Assembly (NCBI RefSeq): GCF_024508335.1
Contig: NZ_CP101988.1
Coordinates: 1,240,001-1,304,000 of the forward strand
DNA length: 64,000 nt
Origin: Cellulomonas chengniuliangii
GTDB lineage: Bacteria > Actinomycetota > Actinomycetes > Actinomycetales > Cellulomonadaceae
Direction of reading: 5' to 3'
In this document: positions 35,799 to 45,919 of the stretch, one piece after another
Position numbering within the stretch: position 1 is the stretch's first letter
Layout of the letters: the number at the start of each line of letters is the position of its first letter
Notes under the pieces: generated by a model
Databases searched by the model: none
What the model saw: only the letters and a program-made list of their open reading frames with translations
What the model was told of the DNA's origin: nothing
Program-made: the position numbers and the translations under genes

Positions 35799-36578
35799 GT
35801 GAGCGCTCCGGTCTTCCTGGCGCCGCCGGGCTCGTTGGACGACGTCGCCCCTGGCGGGACGTACACGCTCGAGGGCGCCGAGGCGCGCCACGCGGGCGTC
35901 GTCCAGCGCCGGGCCGCTGGTGAGCGCGTCGACGTCGTCGACTGCGCCGGCGTCCGGCTCGAGTGCACCGTGGCCGCGGTGGGCGGCGAGGGCGTGCGGC
36001 TCGACGTGGTCGACGTGGTCCGAGAGCCGGCCCCCGACGTGAGCCTGGTGCTGGTCCAGGCGCTCGCCAAGGGAGACCGGGACGAGCTCGCGATCGAGGC
36101 CGCGACCGAGGTGGGCGTCGACGCGGTGTTGCCGTGGCAGGCCGAGCGGTCGGTCGTGGTGTGGCGCGGCGACCGCGCCGCCAAGAGCCGCGCGCGATGG
36201 CTCGGCACGGTCCGGGCGGCGGCGAAGCAGTCGCGGCGCGCGCGGGTCCCCGACGTGGGGCTGGCCGTCGACGGGCGGGCGCTGGCCGCTCGCGTCGCGG
36301 CGACGGTCGCCGCCGGCGGTGTCGCGCTCGTGCTGCACGAGGAGGCGAGCGCGCCGCTCGCCGACACTCCGCTGCCCACGGCCGGCGAGCCCGGCGCCCC
36401 GGCGCCCGAGGTGCTGGTGGTGGTCGGCCCCGAGGGCGGCATCTCGCCCGCTGAGCTGGGCGCCCTGCGCGACGCGGGAGCCGTCGCCGTGCGGCTCGGC
36501 CCGCACGTGCTCCGCACCTCCACCGCGGGGCCGGTCGCGCTGGCGATGCTCGCGCAGCGCCTCGGGCGCTGGGGCTGA
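35799..36578 (+). CDS. rsmE: 16S rRNA m3U1498 methyltransferase
   Basis: 259-residue RsmE of the SPOUT class, which methylates U1498 of 16S rRNA. The N-terminal PUA-like part includes EARHAGVVQRRAAGERVDVV; the C-terminal knot has LVQALAKGDRDELAIEAATE, RWLGTVRAAAKQSRRARVP and VVVGPEGGISPAELGALRDA with LGPHVLRTSTAGPVAL. The GTG start is 2 nt after the dnaJ stop, the usual actinobacterial order. Confidence 0.95.
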   Translation: MSAPVFLAPPGSLDDVAPGGTYTLEGAEARHAGVVQRRAAGERVDVVDCAGVRLECTVAAVGGEGVRLDVVDVVREPAPDVSLVLVQALAKGDRDELAIEAATEVGVDAVLPWQAERSVVVWRGDRAAKSRARWLGTVRAAAKQSRRARVPDVGLAVDGRALAARVAATVAAGGVALVLHEEASAPLADTPLPTAGEPGAPAPEVLVVVGPEGGISPAELGALRDAGAVAVRLGPHVLRTSTAGPVALAMLAQRLGRWG

Positions 36579-36628
36579 CGGCCCGCCGTCGCCAGCCGAC
36601 GAGGCGCGTCAGGGCGCGCAGTGATCGG

Positions 36629-36634
36629 TAGGAT
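36629..36634 (+). promoter_or_regulatory. Possible -10 for phoH
   Basis: TAGGAT, 54 nt before the phoH start. It would give a leader of about 48 nt that contains AAGGAGAG (36661-36668), which is too far from the start to act as its ribosome site. Confidence 0.4.
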
Positions 36635-36688
36635 GGGGAGGTCGAGCGACACCTGGACCGAAGGAGAGCAGCGGCGAAAGCCGAGCAC

Positions 36689-37690
36689 ATGGCCGAGAGC
36701 ACATCCGCACCGCGCGCGAGCACCGTGGGCGGCGCCCGGGTCGAGCACCGGATCACCGTCCCGCCTGCCGTGTCGATGGTCGAGCTCCTCGGGCTCCGCG
36801 ACGAGGTGTTGCGCGCCATCGAGGCTGGCTTCACCGGCGTCGACATCCACGTGCGCGGCAACGAGGTGTCCCTGGCCGGGCCCGCCGGCGACGTGGCCCT
36901 CGTCGCGCGCCTGGTCGACGAGCTGGTCGAGATGGCCCTCAGCGGGACGCCGCTGACGCCCGACGTGGTGTCCCGGACCGTCGAGATGCTCGCCAACGGA
37001 GTCGTGGGCCGTCCCGCCGACGTCCTCTCGTTCAACATCCTCTCCTCGCGCGGCCGGACCATCCGCCCCAAGACCGCCGGGCAGAAGGACTACGTCGACG
37101 CGATCGACCGGCACACCGTCACGTTCGGCATCGGGCCGGCCGGCACCGGCAAGACGTACCTCGCGATGGCCAAGGCGGTGCAGGCCCTGCAGGCGCGCCA
37201 GGTCAACCGGATCGTCCTCACCCGGCCGGCGGTCGAGGCGGGAGAGCGGCTCGGGTTCCTGCCCGGCACCCTCAACGACAAGATCGACCCGTACCTGCGC
37301 CCGCTGTACGACGCGCTGCACGACATGATCGACCCCGAGTCGATCCCGCGGCTCATCGAGGCGGGCACCATCGAGGTCGCGCCGCTCGCGTACATGCGCG
37401 GCCGCACCCTCAACGACTCCTTCATCATCTTGGACGAGGCGCAGAACACCTCGACCGAGCAGATGAAGATGTTCCTCACCCGCCTGGGCTTCGGCTCCAA
37501 GGTGGTGGTCACGGGAGACGTGACCCAGGTCGACCTGCCCGCCGCGACGGCCTCCGGGCTACGCACGGTCGAGTCGGTCCTCGCCGACGTGGACGACGTC
37601 GAGTTCTGCCGGCTGACGTCGTCCGACGTGGTTCGTCACCGGCTCGTCAGCGACATCATCGACGCGTACGCGCGCTGGGACAGGTCATGA
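36689..37690 (+). CDS. phoH: PhoH family protein (YbeZ-type ATPase)
   Basis: 333-residue PhoH-like NTPase. A KH-like N-terminal region ([20 protein letters not shown]) is followed by the ATPase with Walker [20 protein letters not shown] and Walker [18 protein letters not shown], plus [10 protein letters not shown]. It works with YbeY in rRNA processing and ribosome quality control; the ybeY start overlaps its stop by 4 nt. The ATG has only a weak GAAAG ribosome site. Confidence 0.93.
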   Translation: MAESTSAPRASTVGGARVEHRITVPPAVSMVELLGLRDEVLRAIEAGFTGVDIHVRGNEVSLAGPAGDVALVARLVDELVEMALSGTPLTPDVVSRTVEMLANGVVGRPADVLSFNILSSRGRTIRPKTAGQKDYVDAIDRHTVTFGIGPAGTGKTYLAMAKAVQALQARQVNRIVLTRPAVEAGERLGFLPGTLNDKIDPYLRPLYDALHDMIDPESIPRLIEAGTIEVAPLAYMRGRTLNDSFIILDEAQNTSTEQMKMFLTRLGFGSKVVVTGDVTQVDLPAATASGLRTVESVLADVDDVEFCRLTSSDVVRHRLVSDIIDAYARWDRS

Positions 37691-38139
37691 GCATCGAGGT
37701 CAACAACGAGTCCGGCGCCGAGGTCGACGAGGCGGAGTTCGCCGCGCTCGCCCGCTACGTGCTGGATGCCATGCACGTCCACCCGCAGACGGACCTGTCC
37801 ATCCTGCTCGTCGGCACGGACGTCATGTCCGAGCTGCATGTGCAGTGGATGGACGAGCCCGGCCCCACCGACGTGCTCTCCTTCCCGATGGACGAGCTCC
37901 GCCCCGGGCGCGAGGGCGAGCAGACGCCCGCCGGCCTGCTTGGCGACGTGGTGCTCTGCCCCGAGGTGGCTGCCGAGCAGGCCCGGGTGGCCGGGCACTC
38001 CACGGCCGAGGAGCTCCTGCTGCTGACCACGCACGGGATCCTGCACCTGCTGGGGTACGACCACGCCGAGCCGGAGGAGGAGAAGGAGATGTTCGCGTTG
38101 CAGCGCCAGCTCCTTCTGACGTTCCTGGCCGGTCGATGA
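37687..38139 (+). CDS. ybeY: Endoribonuclease YbeY
   Basis: 150-residue metal-dependent RNase for 16S rRNA maturation. The zinc site [11 protein letters not shown] is intact (residues 117-127), preceded by [14 protein letters not shown] and the [16 protein letters not shown] region. The ATG overlaps the phoH stop and its stop overlaps the next ATG, so phoH-ybeY-CBS protein are coupled. Confidence 0.95.
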   Translation: MSIEVNNESGAEVDEAEFAALARYVLDAMHVHPQTDLSILLVGTDVMSELHVQWMDEPGPTDVLSFPMDELRPGREGEQTPAGLLGDVVLCPEVAAEQARVAGHSTAEELLLLTTHGILHLLGYDHAEPEEEKEMFALQRQLLLTFLAGR

Positions 38140-39419
38140 CGCAACCGCCCGTCGGGCTCCTGCTCGTCCTCGCCGTGGTGGGGATCCTGCTGGCGGCCGC
38201 GCTGAGCGCCAGTGAGGTGGCGGTGCTCCGGGTGACCCGCGCCGCCGTCACCGAGCTGTACAGCACGCGCCACGCCGCAGCCGATCGCGTCCGCAAGGTC
38301 GTCGAGCACCCGGTGCGCGTCTCCTCGTCGGCGGCGTTCGTGCGCCTGCTCTGCGAGATGACCGCCACCGTCTGCCTCACCCTGATCGTGGCGTCCAGCG
38401 GCTGGCCGTGGTGGACCGTGCTGATCGTCGCGGGGGTGCTGTGCGCGCTGGTGGCCTACCTGCTGGTGCGGGTGAGCCCGCGCACGCTCGGGCGCCAGCA
38501 CCCGGTCACGGTGCTTGTCGCGTTCTCGCGGCTGCTGCTCGTCGTCTCGACGGTGGTCGGCGGCTTCGCCCGTGCCGCGCCCGCGGGCCGGACCGTCGAG
38601 GCCGAGGACGAGCTGCGTGACATGGTGCAGCGGGTCAGCGAGTCGGACGTGATCGAGGACGACGAGCGGGACATGTTCCGCTCGGTGCTCGAGCTCGGCG
38701 ACACGCTCACCCGCGAGGTGATGGTGCCGCGCACCGACATGGTGACCACCGGCGCCGACACGCCGCTGCGCAAGGCGCAGTCGCTGCTGCTGCGCTCCGG
38801 CTACTCGCGGGTGCCGGTGGTCGGCGACTCGGTCGACGACCTGCGAGGCGTGCTGTACCTCAAGGACCTGGTGCGGCGGCTCGCCGACGACCCCCAAGCC
38901 GCGTCGGCGCCCGCCGCGTCGATCGCCCGGCCCCCGGTGTTCGTCCCCGAGTCCAAGCCCGTCGACCAGCTGCTGCGCGAGATGCAGGCCGGCTCGTCGC
39001 ACATCGCGATCGTCGTCGACGAGTACGGCGGCATCGCCGGGCTCGTGACCATCGAGGACGCCCTCGAGGAGATCGTCGGCGAGCTCACCGACGAGCACGA
39101 CCGCTCCGGGCCCGCGGTCGAGGACCTCGGCGACGGCGTCATCCGCGTCCCCGCGCGGCTCGGCAAGGACGAGCTCGGCGAGCTGTTCGGCCTGCAGGTC
39201 GAGGACGACGACGTCGACAGCGCCGGCGGCCTCCTGGCCAAGGCCCTGGGCAAGGTCCCCCTGCCCGGGTCGGTGGGGGAGATCCACGGACTGCACCTGG
39301 TCGCCGAGCAGGCTGGCGGCCGGCGCAAGCAGATCATCACCATCCTCGCGAGCCGCATCACCCGAGACGACGAGGCCGACGAGCCCGACGACCATGACGA
39401 CTTCCCCTCACGACGCTGA
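38136..39419 (+). CDS. Hemolysin-like CNNM/CBS-pair membrane protein
   Basis: 427-residue protein with an N-terminal CNNM (DUF21) membrane domain of three to four helices, two CBS domains (starting near [19 protein letters not shown] and after [20 protein letters not shown]) and a C-terminal CorC/HlyC domain ([16 protein letters not shown]). Members have been linked to Mg/Co ion export. The very common order ybeY-(this gene)-era holds here. Ion specificity is not readable. Confidence 0.9.
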   Translation: MTQPPVGLLLVLAVVGILLAAALSASEVAVLRVTRAAVTELYSTRHAAADRVRKVVEHPVRVSSSAAFVRLLCEMTATVCLTLIVASSGWPWWTVLIVAGVLCALVAYLLVRVSPRTLGRQHPVTVLVAFSRLLLVVSTVVGGFARAAPAGRTVEAEDELRDMVQRVSESDVIEDDERDMFRSVLELGDTLTREVMVPRTDMVTTGADTPLRKAQSLLLRSGYSRVPVVGDSVDDLRGVLYLKDLVRRLADDPQAASAPAASIARPPVFVPESKPVDQLLREMQAGSSHIAIVVDEYGGIAGLVTIEDALEEIVGELTDEHDRSGPAVEDLGDGVIRVPARLGKDELGELFGLQVEDDDVDSAGGLLAKALGKVPLPGSVGEIHGLHLVAEQAGGRRKQIITILASRITRDDEADEPDDHDDFPSRR

Positions 39420-39435
39420 CACTGGAGCCACCCGA

Positions 39436-40347
39436 ATGACCTTCCGCTCAGGATTCGCCTGCTTCGTCGGGCGGCCGAACGCCGGCAAGTCCACCCTCAC
39501 CAACGCGCTCGTCGGGCAGAAGGTCGCGATCACCTCCGGCCGCCCGCAGACCACGCGGCACACCGTGCGCGGCATCGTGCACCGTGACGACGCGCAGCTC
39601 GTGCTGGTGGACACCCCCGGCCTGCACCGCCCCCGCACCCTCCTGGGGGAGCGGCTCAACACCCTGGTCCGCGACACCCTCACCGAGGTCGACGTCGTGG
39701 GCTTCTGCCTGCCCTCCGACCAGAAGGTCGGGCCCGGGGACCGGTACATCGCCGAGCAGCTCAGCGAGCTGGCGCAGGGCCCGGGGAGGACGCCGGTGGT
39801 GGCGATCGCCACCAAGGCGGACCTGGTGGGCAAGCAGCGCCTCGCCGAGCACCTGCTGGGCATCTCGCAGCTGGGGGACTGGGCCGACATCGTCCCGGTG
39901 TCCGCCGAGTCGGGCTACCAGGTCGACGTGCTCGAGAAGGTGCTCGTGGGCCACCTGCCGGAGGGCCCCGCGCTGTACCCCGAGGGCGAGCTCACCGACG
40001 AGCCCGTGGCCGTGATGGTCGCCGAGCTGGTGCGCGAGGCCGCGCTCGAGGGCGTCCGCGACGAGCTTCCGCACTCGCTCGCCGTGGTGGTCGACGAGAT
40101 GCTGCCCCGCGAGGGTTCCACGGAGGAGCGGCCCATGCTCGACGTCCGGGTCAACCTGTTCGTGGAGCGCGACAGCCAGAAGGCGATCATCATCGGCAAG
40201 GGCGGCTCGCGGCTCCGCGAGGTCGGCACGCAGGCCCGTCAGGGGATCGAGGCCCTGCTCGGCACGCGGGTCTTCCTCGACCTGCACGTGAAGGTCGCCA
40301 AGGACTGGCAGCGGGACCCGAAGCAGCTCGGCCGCCTCGGCTTCTGA
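39436..40347 (+). CDS. era: GTPase Era
   Basis: 303-residue Era, a 30S assembly GTPase. G motifs are FVGRPNAGKSTLTNALVG, the effector region RPQTTRHTVRG, VDTPGLHRPR and TKADLV; the C-terminal KH domain has AIIIGKGGSRLREVGTQARQ. The ATG at 39436 is preferred since GGAG lies 8 nt upstream; an ATG at 39394, overlapping the previous gene by 26 nt, would add 14 residues and is the alternative. Confidence 0.94.
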   Translation: MTFRSGFACFVGRPNAGKSTLTNALVGQKVAITSGRPQTTRHTVRGIVHRDDAQLVLVDTPGLHRPRTLLGERLNTLVRDTLTEVDVVGFCLPSDQKVGPGDRYIAEQLSELAQGPGRTPVVAIATKADLVGKQRLAEHLLGISQLGDWADIVPVSAESGYQVDVLEKVLVGHLPEGPALYPEGELTDEPVAVMVAELVREAALEGVRDELPHSLAVVVDEMLPREGSTEERPMLDVRVNLFVERDSQKAIIIGKGGSRLREVGTQARQGIEALLGTRVFLDLHVKVAKDWQRDPKQLGRLGF

Positions 40348-40411
40348 CGCGTCGATGTCCTCCCACGCACCGGGGCACGACCTGTCCCCAGTGCCGGATC
40401 GCGTCGTGCGC

Positions 40412-40417
40412 GATACT
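40412..40417 (+). promoter_or_regulatory. -10 element of the membrane hydrolase gene
   Basis: GATACT ends 6 nt before the ATG at 40424; no Shine-Dalgarno. It supports that start over the upstream ATG at 40355. Confidence 0.5.
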
Positions 40418-40423
40418 GGCCCC

Positions 40424-41920
40424 ATGCCCTTCCGCATCGCAGGGAGCACCGCGGTGGGCATCCTCATCCTGGCCTTCATCGGCGCGATCATGGGCCCCCA
40501 GTGGGACCCGGCGCCCCTGAGCGAGGCCCTGCCCCGCGAACGGGTGTCCACGACGATCGGCGGCGCGCTCCCACGCCAGCAGTACGACGTGCGGGTCAGC
40601 CAGATCACCGTCGAGCTGGACGGCTCCAGCGTCGACGCCCGGCTGATGGAGCCCGTCGGGGCTCCCGAGGGCAGGCCCGGCGTGGTGTTCGTCCACGGCG
40701 CCGGCACCGGGCAGTCCGAGAGCGCGTTCGGCGCCCAGACCCAGGCGCTCGCGGCCGCCGGCGTGGTGACGCTCGTGCCGAGCAAGCGGCTGGACACCTA
40801 CTCGACGAGCCATCGCGACTACGTGGAGATGGCCGCGGACTACGAGAGGTCGGTCCGGGCGCTGCGCGAGGTGCCCGGCGTCGACCCGGGCAAGGTGGGG
40901 GTCTACGGCGAGAGCGAGGGCGCCTGGATCGCGCCGGTGATCGCCGCGCGCGATCCCGAGGTCGCCTTCGTGGTGCTCGTCTCGGCGCCCGTCGTGCCGC
41001 CGCGCCAGCAGGCCGCGTTCGCCACCGACGCCTACCTGCGCAACACCGGGGTGCCTGGCGGGGTTTTCCGCGCCATCCCGCGCGCCGTCGGGATCTCGCT
41101 GCCGGGCGGCGACTTCGAGTACGTGGACTTCGACGTCGCGCCGTTCCAGCGCCAGATGACCCAGCCGGTGCTCGTCGTCTACGGCACCGCCGACCTGTCC
41201 ATGCCGATGGTCCAGGGCGCCGAGCAGATCATCCGCGACACCGCCATCGTCGGGAACACCGACATCACCGTCCGGTACTACGAGAACGCCAACCACGGCC
41301 TGAAGGTCGACGGCAAGGTCTCGTCGGTCTTCCTGCGGGACCTCGCGGACTGGGTGGCCGGACTGCCGTCCACCGCCGGCGCGGCGCCGCGCATCGCCGG
41401 CGCGGACCCGGTCCAGCTCTACGCGGCGGCGCCGGTGCCGACACCGCGCTGGCTCGGCGACGGCGACGTGGTGCTCGGGGTCGCGGTCGTCGGGGCCGGC
41501 CTCGTCGCCCTGGGCCCGGTGATCCTGCTCGTCGCGGCAGCCCTCCGGCGCGTCCGCGGACAGCCCTCCGACAGCGCCATCGCGCCGGGCATGGCACTCC
41601 GCACGTGGCTCCTGGGAGTGCTGTCGCTGCTGACCGTGGGCGCGCTCATCTGGTACCTGTTGGCCGTGGCGCGGCTCGCCCTCGGCTACGAGCGCAACGT
41701 CTGGATCGTGCAGGGCGGCTGGTTGGCGGTGCGCGTGCTGGGGATCGCCGCCGTGGTGGCGGGGGTGCTGCTCATCGAGCGGGCGCGCCGCGTGCGGGAG
41801 TCCGGCGCCGCGATCGCCCGTGGCGCGGTCGCCATCGGGTCGTTCGCGACGACGGTGCTGGGCGCGGCGGTGCTGCTGGTCGTCCTTGCCTACTGGGGGG
41901 TCTACCAGCTGGGCATCTGA
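40424..41920 (+). CDS. Alpha/beta hydrolase fused to a C-terminal membrane domain
   Basis: 498 residues. An N-terminal anchor helix (TAVGILILAFIGAIMG) leads to an alpha/beta hydrolase domain (residues about 40-320): the oxyanion region VVFVHGAGTGQSESAFG, nucleophile Ser in VYGESEGAW, acid Asp in VVYGTADLSMP and His in NANHGLK. After residue 340 come four hydrophobic helices. With one N-terminal helix the hydrolase would face outside. The combination with a polytopic tail is unusual, and I do not recognise a named family. Substrate is unknown; esterase or acyl transfer is possible. Confidence 0.8.
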   Translation: MPFRIAGSTAVGILILAFIGAIMGPQWDPAPLSEALPRERVSTTIGGALPRQQYDVRVSQITVELDGSSVDARLMEPVGAPEGRPGVVFVHGAGTGQSESAFGAQTQALAAAGVVTLVPSKRLDTYSTSHRDYVEMAADYERSVRALREVPGVDPGKVGVYGESEGAWIAPVIAARDPEVAFVVLVSAPVVPPRQQAAFATDAYLRNTGVPGGVFRAIPRAVGISLPGGDFEYVDFDVAPFQRQMTQPVLVVYGTADLSMPMVQGAEQIIRDTAIVGNTDITVRYYENANHGLKVDGKVSSVFLRDLADWVAGLPSTAGAAPRIAGADPVQLYAAAPVPTPRWLGDGDVVLGVAVVGAGLVALGPVILLVAAALRRVRGQPSDSAIAPGMALRTWLLGVLSLLTVGALIWYLLAVARLALGYERNVWIVQGGWLAVRVLGIAAVVAGVLLIERARRVRESGAAIARGAVAIGSFATTVLGAAVLLVVLAYWGVYQLGI

Positions 41921-42028
41921 CCCGGTGGGCGGTGGTACGCATCTGCCTCTCAACTAAGGCACGATGTGGGCCGATACATCAAGATCGGGGGCGCGTGCCG
42001 CCCCGGACAAGTTCGTGGGGGTGAGTCT

Positions 42029-42853
42029 TTGCGCACGTCGTGGGGTTCCGCGACCGATCGCGGGCTCGTGCGCGCGGTCAACGAGGACGCGCTGCTGGCC
42101 TACCCGCCGGTGTTCCTCGTGGCCGACGGCATGGGCGGGCACGACGCTGGCGACGTCGCCAGCAGGCTGGCGGTCGAGGAGTTCGCCCAGCTCGCCGGGC
42201 AGCCGCACGCCACCTCGGACGACGTGCACGCCTGCTTCACCCGCACCGCGGAGCGGATCCGGGAGGCCCTCGACGGGCGCCCGTGCGGCACCACGGTCTC
42301 CGGGGTGGCAGTCGCCGAGCACGAGGGCAGCTCGTACTGGCTGGTGTTCAACGTGGGCGACTCCCGCGTCTACCGCTGGGTGGACGGCCACCTCCGCCAG
42401 ATCAGCGTCGACCACTCGGTGGTCCAGGAGATGCTCGACAACGGGGCGCTCGACGCGGAGCAGGCGCGCTCGCACCCTGAGCGCCACGTCCTCACGCGCG
42501 CGCTCGGCAGCGGCGCCAGCCCCGAGCCCGACTACTGGATGATTCCCGCCGGGCCCCACGACCGGGTGCTGGTGTGCTCGGACGGCCTGACCGGCGAGCT
42601 CTCCGACGCGGCGATCAGCGAGGTCCTCGGGCTCTTCGCCGACCCGCAGGAGGCGGCCCAGGAGCTCGTGCGGCTGGCCGTCGACGCGGGCGGCCACGAC
42701 AACGTCAGCACGGTGGTGGTGGACGTCGCCACCGCCGACGCGGGCGACACCCACATGACGGTCCCACGCGCGGGGGCGGGCCTCGGCCCGGGAGCCTGGG
42801 ACGAGATGCTCGACGGCGCCACCGTGCCGCGTGCCAGGACGAGGGAGATCTGA
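42029..42853 (+). CDS. PP2C-type Ser/Thr protein phosphatase
   Basis: 274-residue PPM/PP2C phosphatase, probably removing phosphate from substrates of the kinase two genes downstream. Metal-site motifs are complete: RAVNEDALL, VADGMGGHDAGDVAS, NVGDSRVYR, CSDGLTGEL and GGHDNVSTVVVDV. The TTG at 42029 is chosen because GGGGGTGA (42016-42023), nearly a full Shine-Dalgarno, is just upstream and the family start RTSWGSATDRG follows at once; the GTG at 41966 adds 21 unrelated residues. It has no membrane segment. It opens a nine-gene run. Confidence 0.9.
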   Translation: MRTSWGSATDRGLVRAVNEDALLAYPPVFLVADGMGGHDAGDVASRLAVEEFAQLAGQPHATSDDVHACFTRTAERIREALDGRPCGTTVSGVAVAEHEGSSYWLVFNVGDSRVYRWVDGHLRQISVDHSVVQEMLDNGALDAEQARSHPERHVLTRALGSGASPEPDYWMIPAGPHDRVLVCSDGLTGELSDAAISEVLGLFADPQEAAQELVRLAVDAGGHDNVSTVVVDVATADAGDTHMTVPRAGAGLGPGAWDEMLDGATVPRARTREI

Positions 42854-42854
42854 C

Positions 42855-44300
42855 GTGAACGTGCCCGAGTACACCCCTGGGACATGGCACGCCGTCGTCG
42901 CGCACGGGATGGTGGCGCTGCTGGCTCCGTCCACCCCTGCCGAGACGGTCCGCGCGGTGTGGGACGCCGCGCCCACGCACGGCGGGATCGCCGACCAGCT
43001 CGAGGTGCTGCTGCGCGGCGGCATCAGCGGCCTGCAGCCCTTCGCCCTCGTCGACGTCACGTCCGGGCGCGTGCACGCGGCCCTGCGCGGCGAGGTCGAG
43101 GTCGAGGTCAGCGGAGCGGGCGGCGCCCGCGTGCTCACGGCCGGCGAGGTCACCACCTGGTCGGAGCGCGTCGCGGAGGGCGCCGATGTCATGACGGTGC
43201 GCGTCAGCGGGGCGCCGACGTGGTCCGGGACGACCGCCTGGCCGATCGCCACCGGGGTGGTGCGCGCCGACGGCGTGCGGGTCGCGCTGGCCGCGTCCTC
43301 CGAGGCGGGCCTCGCGTCTCCGGTCGTGGCGTCGCCCGTCGACGCGAGCGTCGGCGCGCTGGGCGGCGAGCCGCTGCCCGGCGAGCCCGTGCCCGCTGTC
43401 GAGCCGCTGCCTGCGCCCGAGCCCGAGCCCGCTTCCGAGCCCGAGGCCGCCGTGTCGGACGAGCCGGCGCCTGTGGAGCCCACGCTCGCCAGCGAGGCCG
43501 TGGTGTGGGCCTCCGAGCTCGAGGGTGGCAGCCATCGGGCGGCCGACCCCGTCGCGGACGCCGGAGGGCTGATCGAGGGCGCGCCCGCCTGGCTGCTGCC
43601 GCCCGCCGAGGAGCCCGCCCCTAGCATCGCCTTCGACGCTCCTGCCGCCCCGTCCGCACTGGACGCCCCGCTCGACCAGGTCGGCGGCGCGCCGCAGGCG
43701 CCCGCCACCGACGCCTACGGCGGGTCGGAGCCGGCCACGGCCCACCTCCCCATGCCCGGCCAGGAGTCGGTGGTGGCGGAGGCCGAGGCCGTGCTGCACG
43801 CCCAGCAGGGAGCCGTCGCGACTGGCGAGGTCCCGCCGGACGACCACGACGGGCTGACCATCCTCAGCAGCGACCTCGTGGCGATCCGCGACCAGCTCCC
43901 GTCGTGGGCGGGCGACGAGGTGCCCGGCCCGTTCCGGGTGGTGGCCCCGGCGCCCCCCGCGGTGTCCCGCCTGGTGCTGTCCACGGGCGCGGTCGTCCCG
44001 CTCGACCGCTCCGTCCTGCTGGGGCGCGCCCCGCAGGTGCTGCGGGTCACCAACAGCGAGATACCCCGCCTGGTGAGCGTCCCCTCGCCGCAGCAGGACA
44101 TCTCGCGCACGCACGCCGAGGTGCGCGCCGAGGGCGAGGACGTGCTGGTCACGGACCTGCAGTCCACCAACGGCGTGCTCGTGTCCCGCGACGGCGAGCG
44201 CGCGCGACGCCTGCACCCGGGGGAGCCGACGGTCGTGCGCCCCGGTGAGCTCGTCGACCTCGGGGACGGTGTCACGTTCACGGTGGAGCGGGGTACGTGA
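42855..44300 (+). CDS. FHA-domain protein
   Basis: 481 residues. The N-terminal 130 residues form an uncharacterised domain (HAVVAHGMVALLAPSTPAET onward) seen beside actinobacterial PP2C/STPK genes. A long Ala/Pro/Glu-rich linker follows, then a C-terminal FHA domain at about 385-480 with the phosphothreonine-binding motifs LLGR, ISRTHAEV and STNGVL. It should recognise a Thr-phosphorylated partner, probably a product of this cluster. The GTG is 1 nt after the PP2C stop, with AGGGAG 8 nt upstream; the end overlaps the kinase start by 4 nt. Confidence 0.88.
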   Translation: MNVPEYTPGTWHAVVAHGMVALLAPSTPAETVRAVWDAAPTHGGIADQLEVLLRGGISGLQPFALVDVTSGRVHAALRGEVEVEVSGAGGARVLTAGEVTTWSERVAEGADVMTVRVSGAPTWSGTTAWPIATGVVRADGVRVALAASSEAGLASPVVASPVDASVGALGGEPLPGEPVPAVEPLPAPEPEPASEPEAAVSDEPAPVEPTLASEAVVWASELEGGSHRAADPVADAGGLIEGAPAWLLPPAEEPAPSIAFDAPAAPSALDAPLDQVGGAPQAPATDAYGGSEPATAHLPMPGQESVVAEAEAVLHAQQGAVATGEVPPDDHDGLTILSSDLVAIRDQLPSWAGDEVPGPFRVVAPAPPAVSRLVLSTGAVVPLDRSVLLGRAPQVLRVTNSEIPRLVSVPSPQQDISRTHAEVRAEGEDVLVTDLQSTNGVLVSRDGERARRLHPGEPTVVRPGELVDLGDGVTFTVERGT

Positions 44301-45919
44301 CCGCACGCCGCGAGGCGTCGACGCCACCGCAGATCGCGGGCCACCGGTACGTCCGGGTGCTGGGGCTCGGCGGGTTCGCCGACGTCTTCCTGTACGAGCA
44401 GGACCTGCCGCGCCGCTCGGTGGCGGTCAAGGTGCTGCTGGCCGGCTCGCTCGACGACGACCTGCGCTCGGGTTTCCGCACCGAGGCCAACCTCATGGCG
44501 CAGCTGTCCCACCACCCGTCCATCGTCACGATCCACCACGCCGACATCGCCCGCGACGGCCGCCCGTACCTGGTCATGGAGTACTGCTCCGGGCCGGCCC
44601 TCGCCGAGCGCTACCGGCGTGAGCGGATCTCCGTGCCGGAGGCCCTGCGCATCGGCGTGCGGCTGGGCTCTGCCGTGGAGACGGCGCACCGCGCGGGCAT
44701 CCTGCACCGCGACATCAAGCCAGCCAACGTCCTGACCACGGACTTCGGCTGGCCGGCGCTCACCGACTTCGGGATCGCCGCCACCACGGGCGCCGGCGCG
44801 GGGGCCGCGCTCGGCATGTCGATCCCGTGGTCGCCGCCCGAGCTGCTCGCCCAGCAGCCCCACGGCGACGCCCGCTCCGACGTGTACTCGTTGTCGGCGA
44901 CGGTGTACTCCCTGCTGGCCGGCCGAACCCCCTTCGAGGTGCCCGGCAGCCCCAACGGGGCCGCCGACGTCGTCGCCCGGATCGAGCGCAGCCCTCTGCA
45001 GCCGACCGGCCGCGAGGATGTCCCCGCGTCGCTGCAGGCGGTGCTGGCCCGGGCGATGGCCAAGGACCCGAACGAGCGGTTCGCCAGCGCGGCCGCTTTC
45101 GCACGGGCGTTGCAGCAGGTCGAGGCGTCGCTCGGCTTCGCGGTGACGCCGCTCGACCTGCCCGACGACGCGCGCCTGGCGCCCCCGAACCCCGCCCACC
45201 TGACGTCGGCGCAGGACGCGCCGGCGGGCGACGACGCGACCCGGCTCCGCCCGGTGATCAGCATCGACGCGTCCGGGCTCCCGGCGGAGATGTCCTCGCG
45301 CACCCATGCGGGCGCGCCCCTGCCCGAGCTCGACGGGCCCTCCCAGGTGCGGCTGAACCTCCCGCAGACGGCCAGGATCCCCGGCGCGGCGGCCCCGGTC
45401 CCGACGCCCGGCGGCGAGGGTGCAGCGCGCCCCGGCGCTGACGCGGCGCCCGCGGCGGGCCAGTCCGACCCCGCGGCGCCTGACGCCCGCCGCCGCAGGC
45501 GCGTGGCGGTCAGCTCCGTCTCGGGCGTTCTCGTCGTGGCGGCGCTCGCCGGGGTCGCCGCCCTGACCCTCGGCGGCCGGGCCGACGCCCCGCCCAGGCC
45601 CATGCCGATGCCGACTGTGAGCGAGCTCGCCCGCCCGACCCTCGGCGGGGTGTCCTCCGTGGTGCCCGCGCCCGCCGACCTCGTGGGCCGACGGACCCCC
45701 AGCGGCGTCGAGTTCACCTGGACGAACCCCGACCCGGCCGAGGGCGACCAGTACCTGTGGGGGGTGCGGACCGCGACCGGCGGGGCCGAGCTCGAGCTCG
45801 TGGGGGAGCGTCGCGTGTCCGTCCCGGCCTCGGCCGATGAGACCGTGTGCGTCGAGGTGTCGATCGTCCGAGCGAACCGCGCGTCCTCGGCGTCGCCCGC
45901 GGAGGCCTGCGCGTCATGA
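44297..45919 (+). CDS. Membrane Ser/Thr protein kinase (PknB-like)
   Basis: 540 residues. The kinase domain (18-275) has GLGGFADVF, the ATP Lys45 (VAVKVLL), Glu in the C-helix, catalytic Asp139 in LHRDIKPAN, DFG, and SPPELLAQ. A Pro/Ala-rich linker leads to one membrane helix at about 405-428 after RRRRR, and an external domain of about 100 residues with a fibronectin-like WTNPDP...YLWGVRTATG pattern; there are no PASTA repeats. The receptor therefore senses something other than muropeptides, and possibly contacts the giant Fn3 protein encoded next, whose start overlaps its stop. Confidence 0.92.
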   Translation: MTARREASTPPQIAGHRYVRVLGLGGFADVFLYEQDLPRRSVAVKVLLAGSLDDDLRSGFRTEANLMAQLSHHPSIVTIHHADIARDGRPYLVMEYCSGPALAERYRRERISVPEALRIGVRLGSAVETAHRAGILHRDIKPANVLTTDFGWPALTDFGIAATTGAGAGAALGMSIPWSPPELLAQQPHGDARSDVYSLSATVYSLLAGRTPFEVPGSPNGAADVVARIERSPLQPTGREDVPASLQAVLARAMAKDPNERFASAAAFARALQQVEASLGFAVTPLDLPDDARLAPPNPAHLTSAQDAPAGDDATRLRPVISIDASGLPAEMSSRTHAGAPLPELDGPSQVRLNLPQTARIPGAAAPVPTPGGEGAARPGADAAPAAGQSDPAAPDARRRRRVAVSSVSGVLVVAALAGVAALTLGGRADAPPRPMPMPTVSELARPTLGGVSSVVPAPADLVGRRTPSGVEFTWTNPDPAEGDQYLWGVRTATGGAELELVGERRVSVPASADETVCVEVSIVRANRASSASPAEACAS

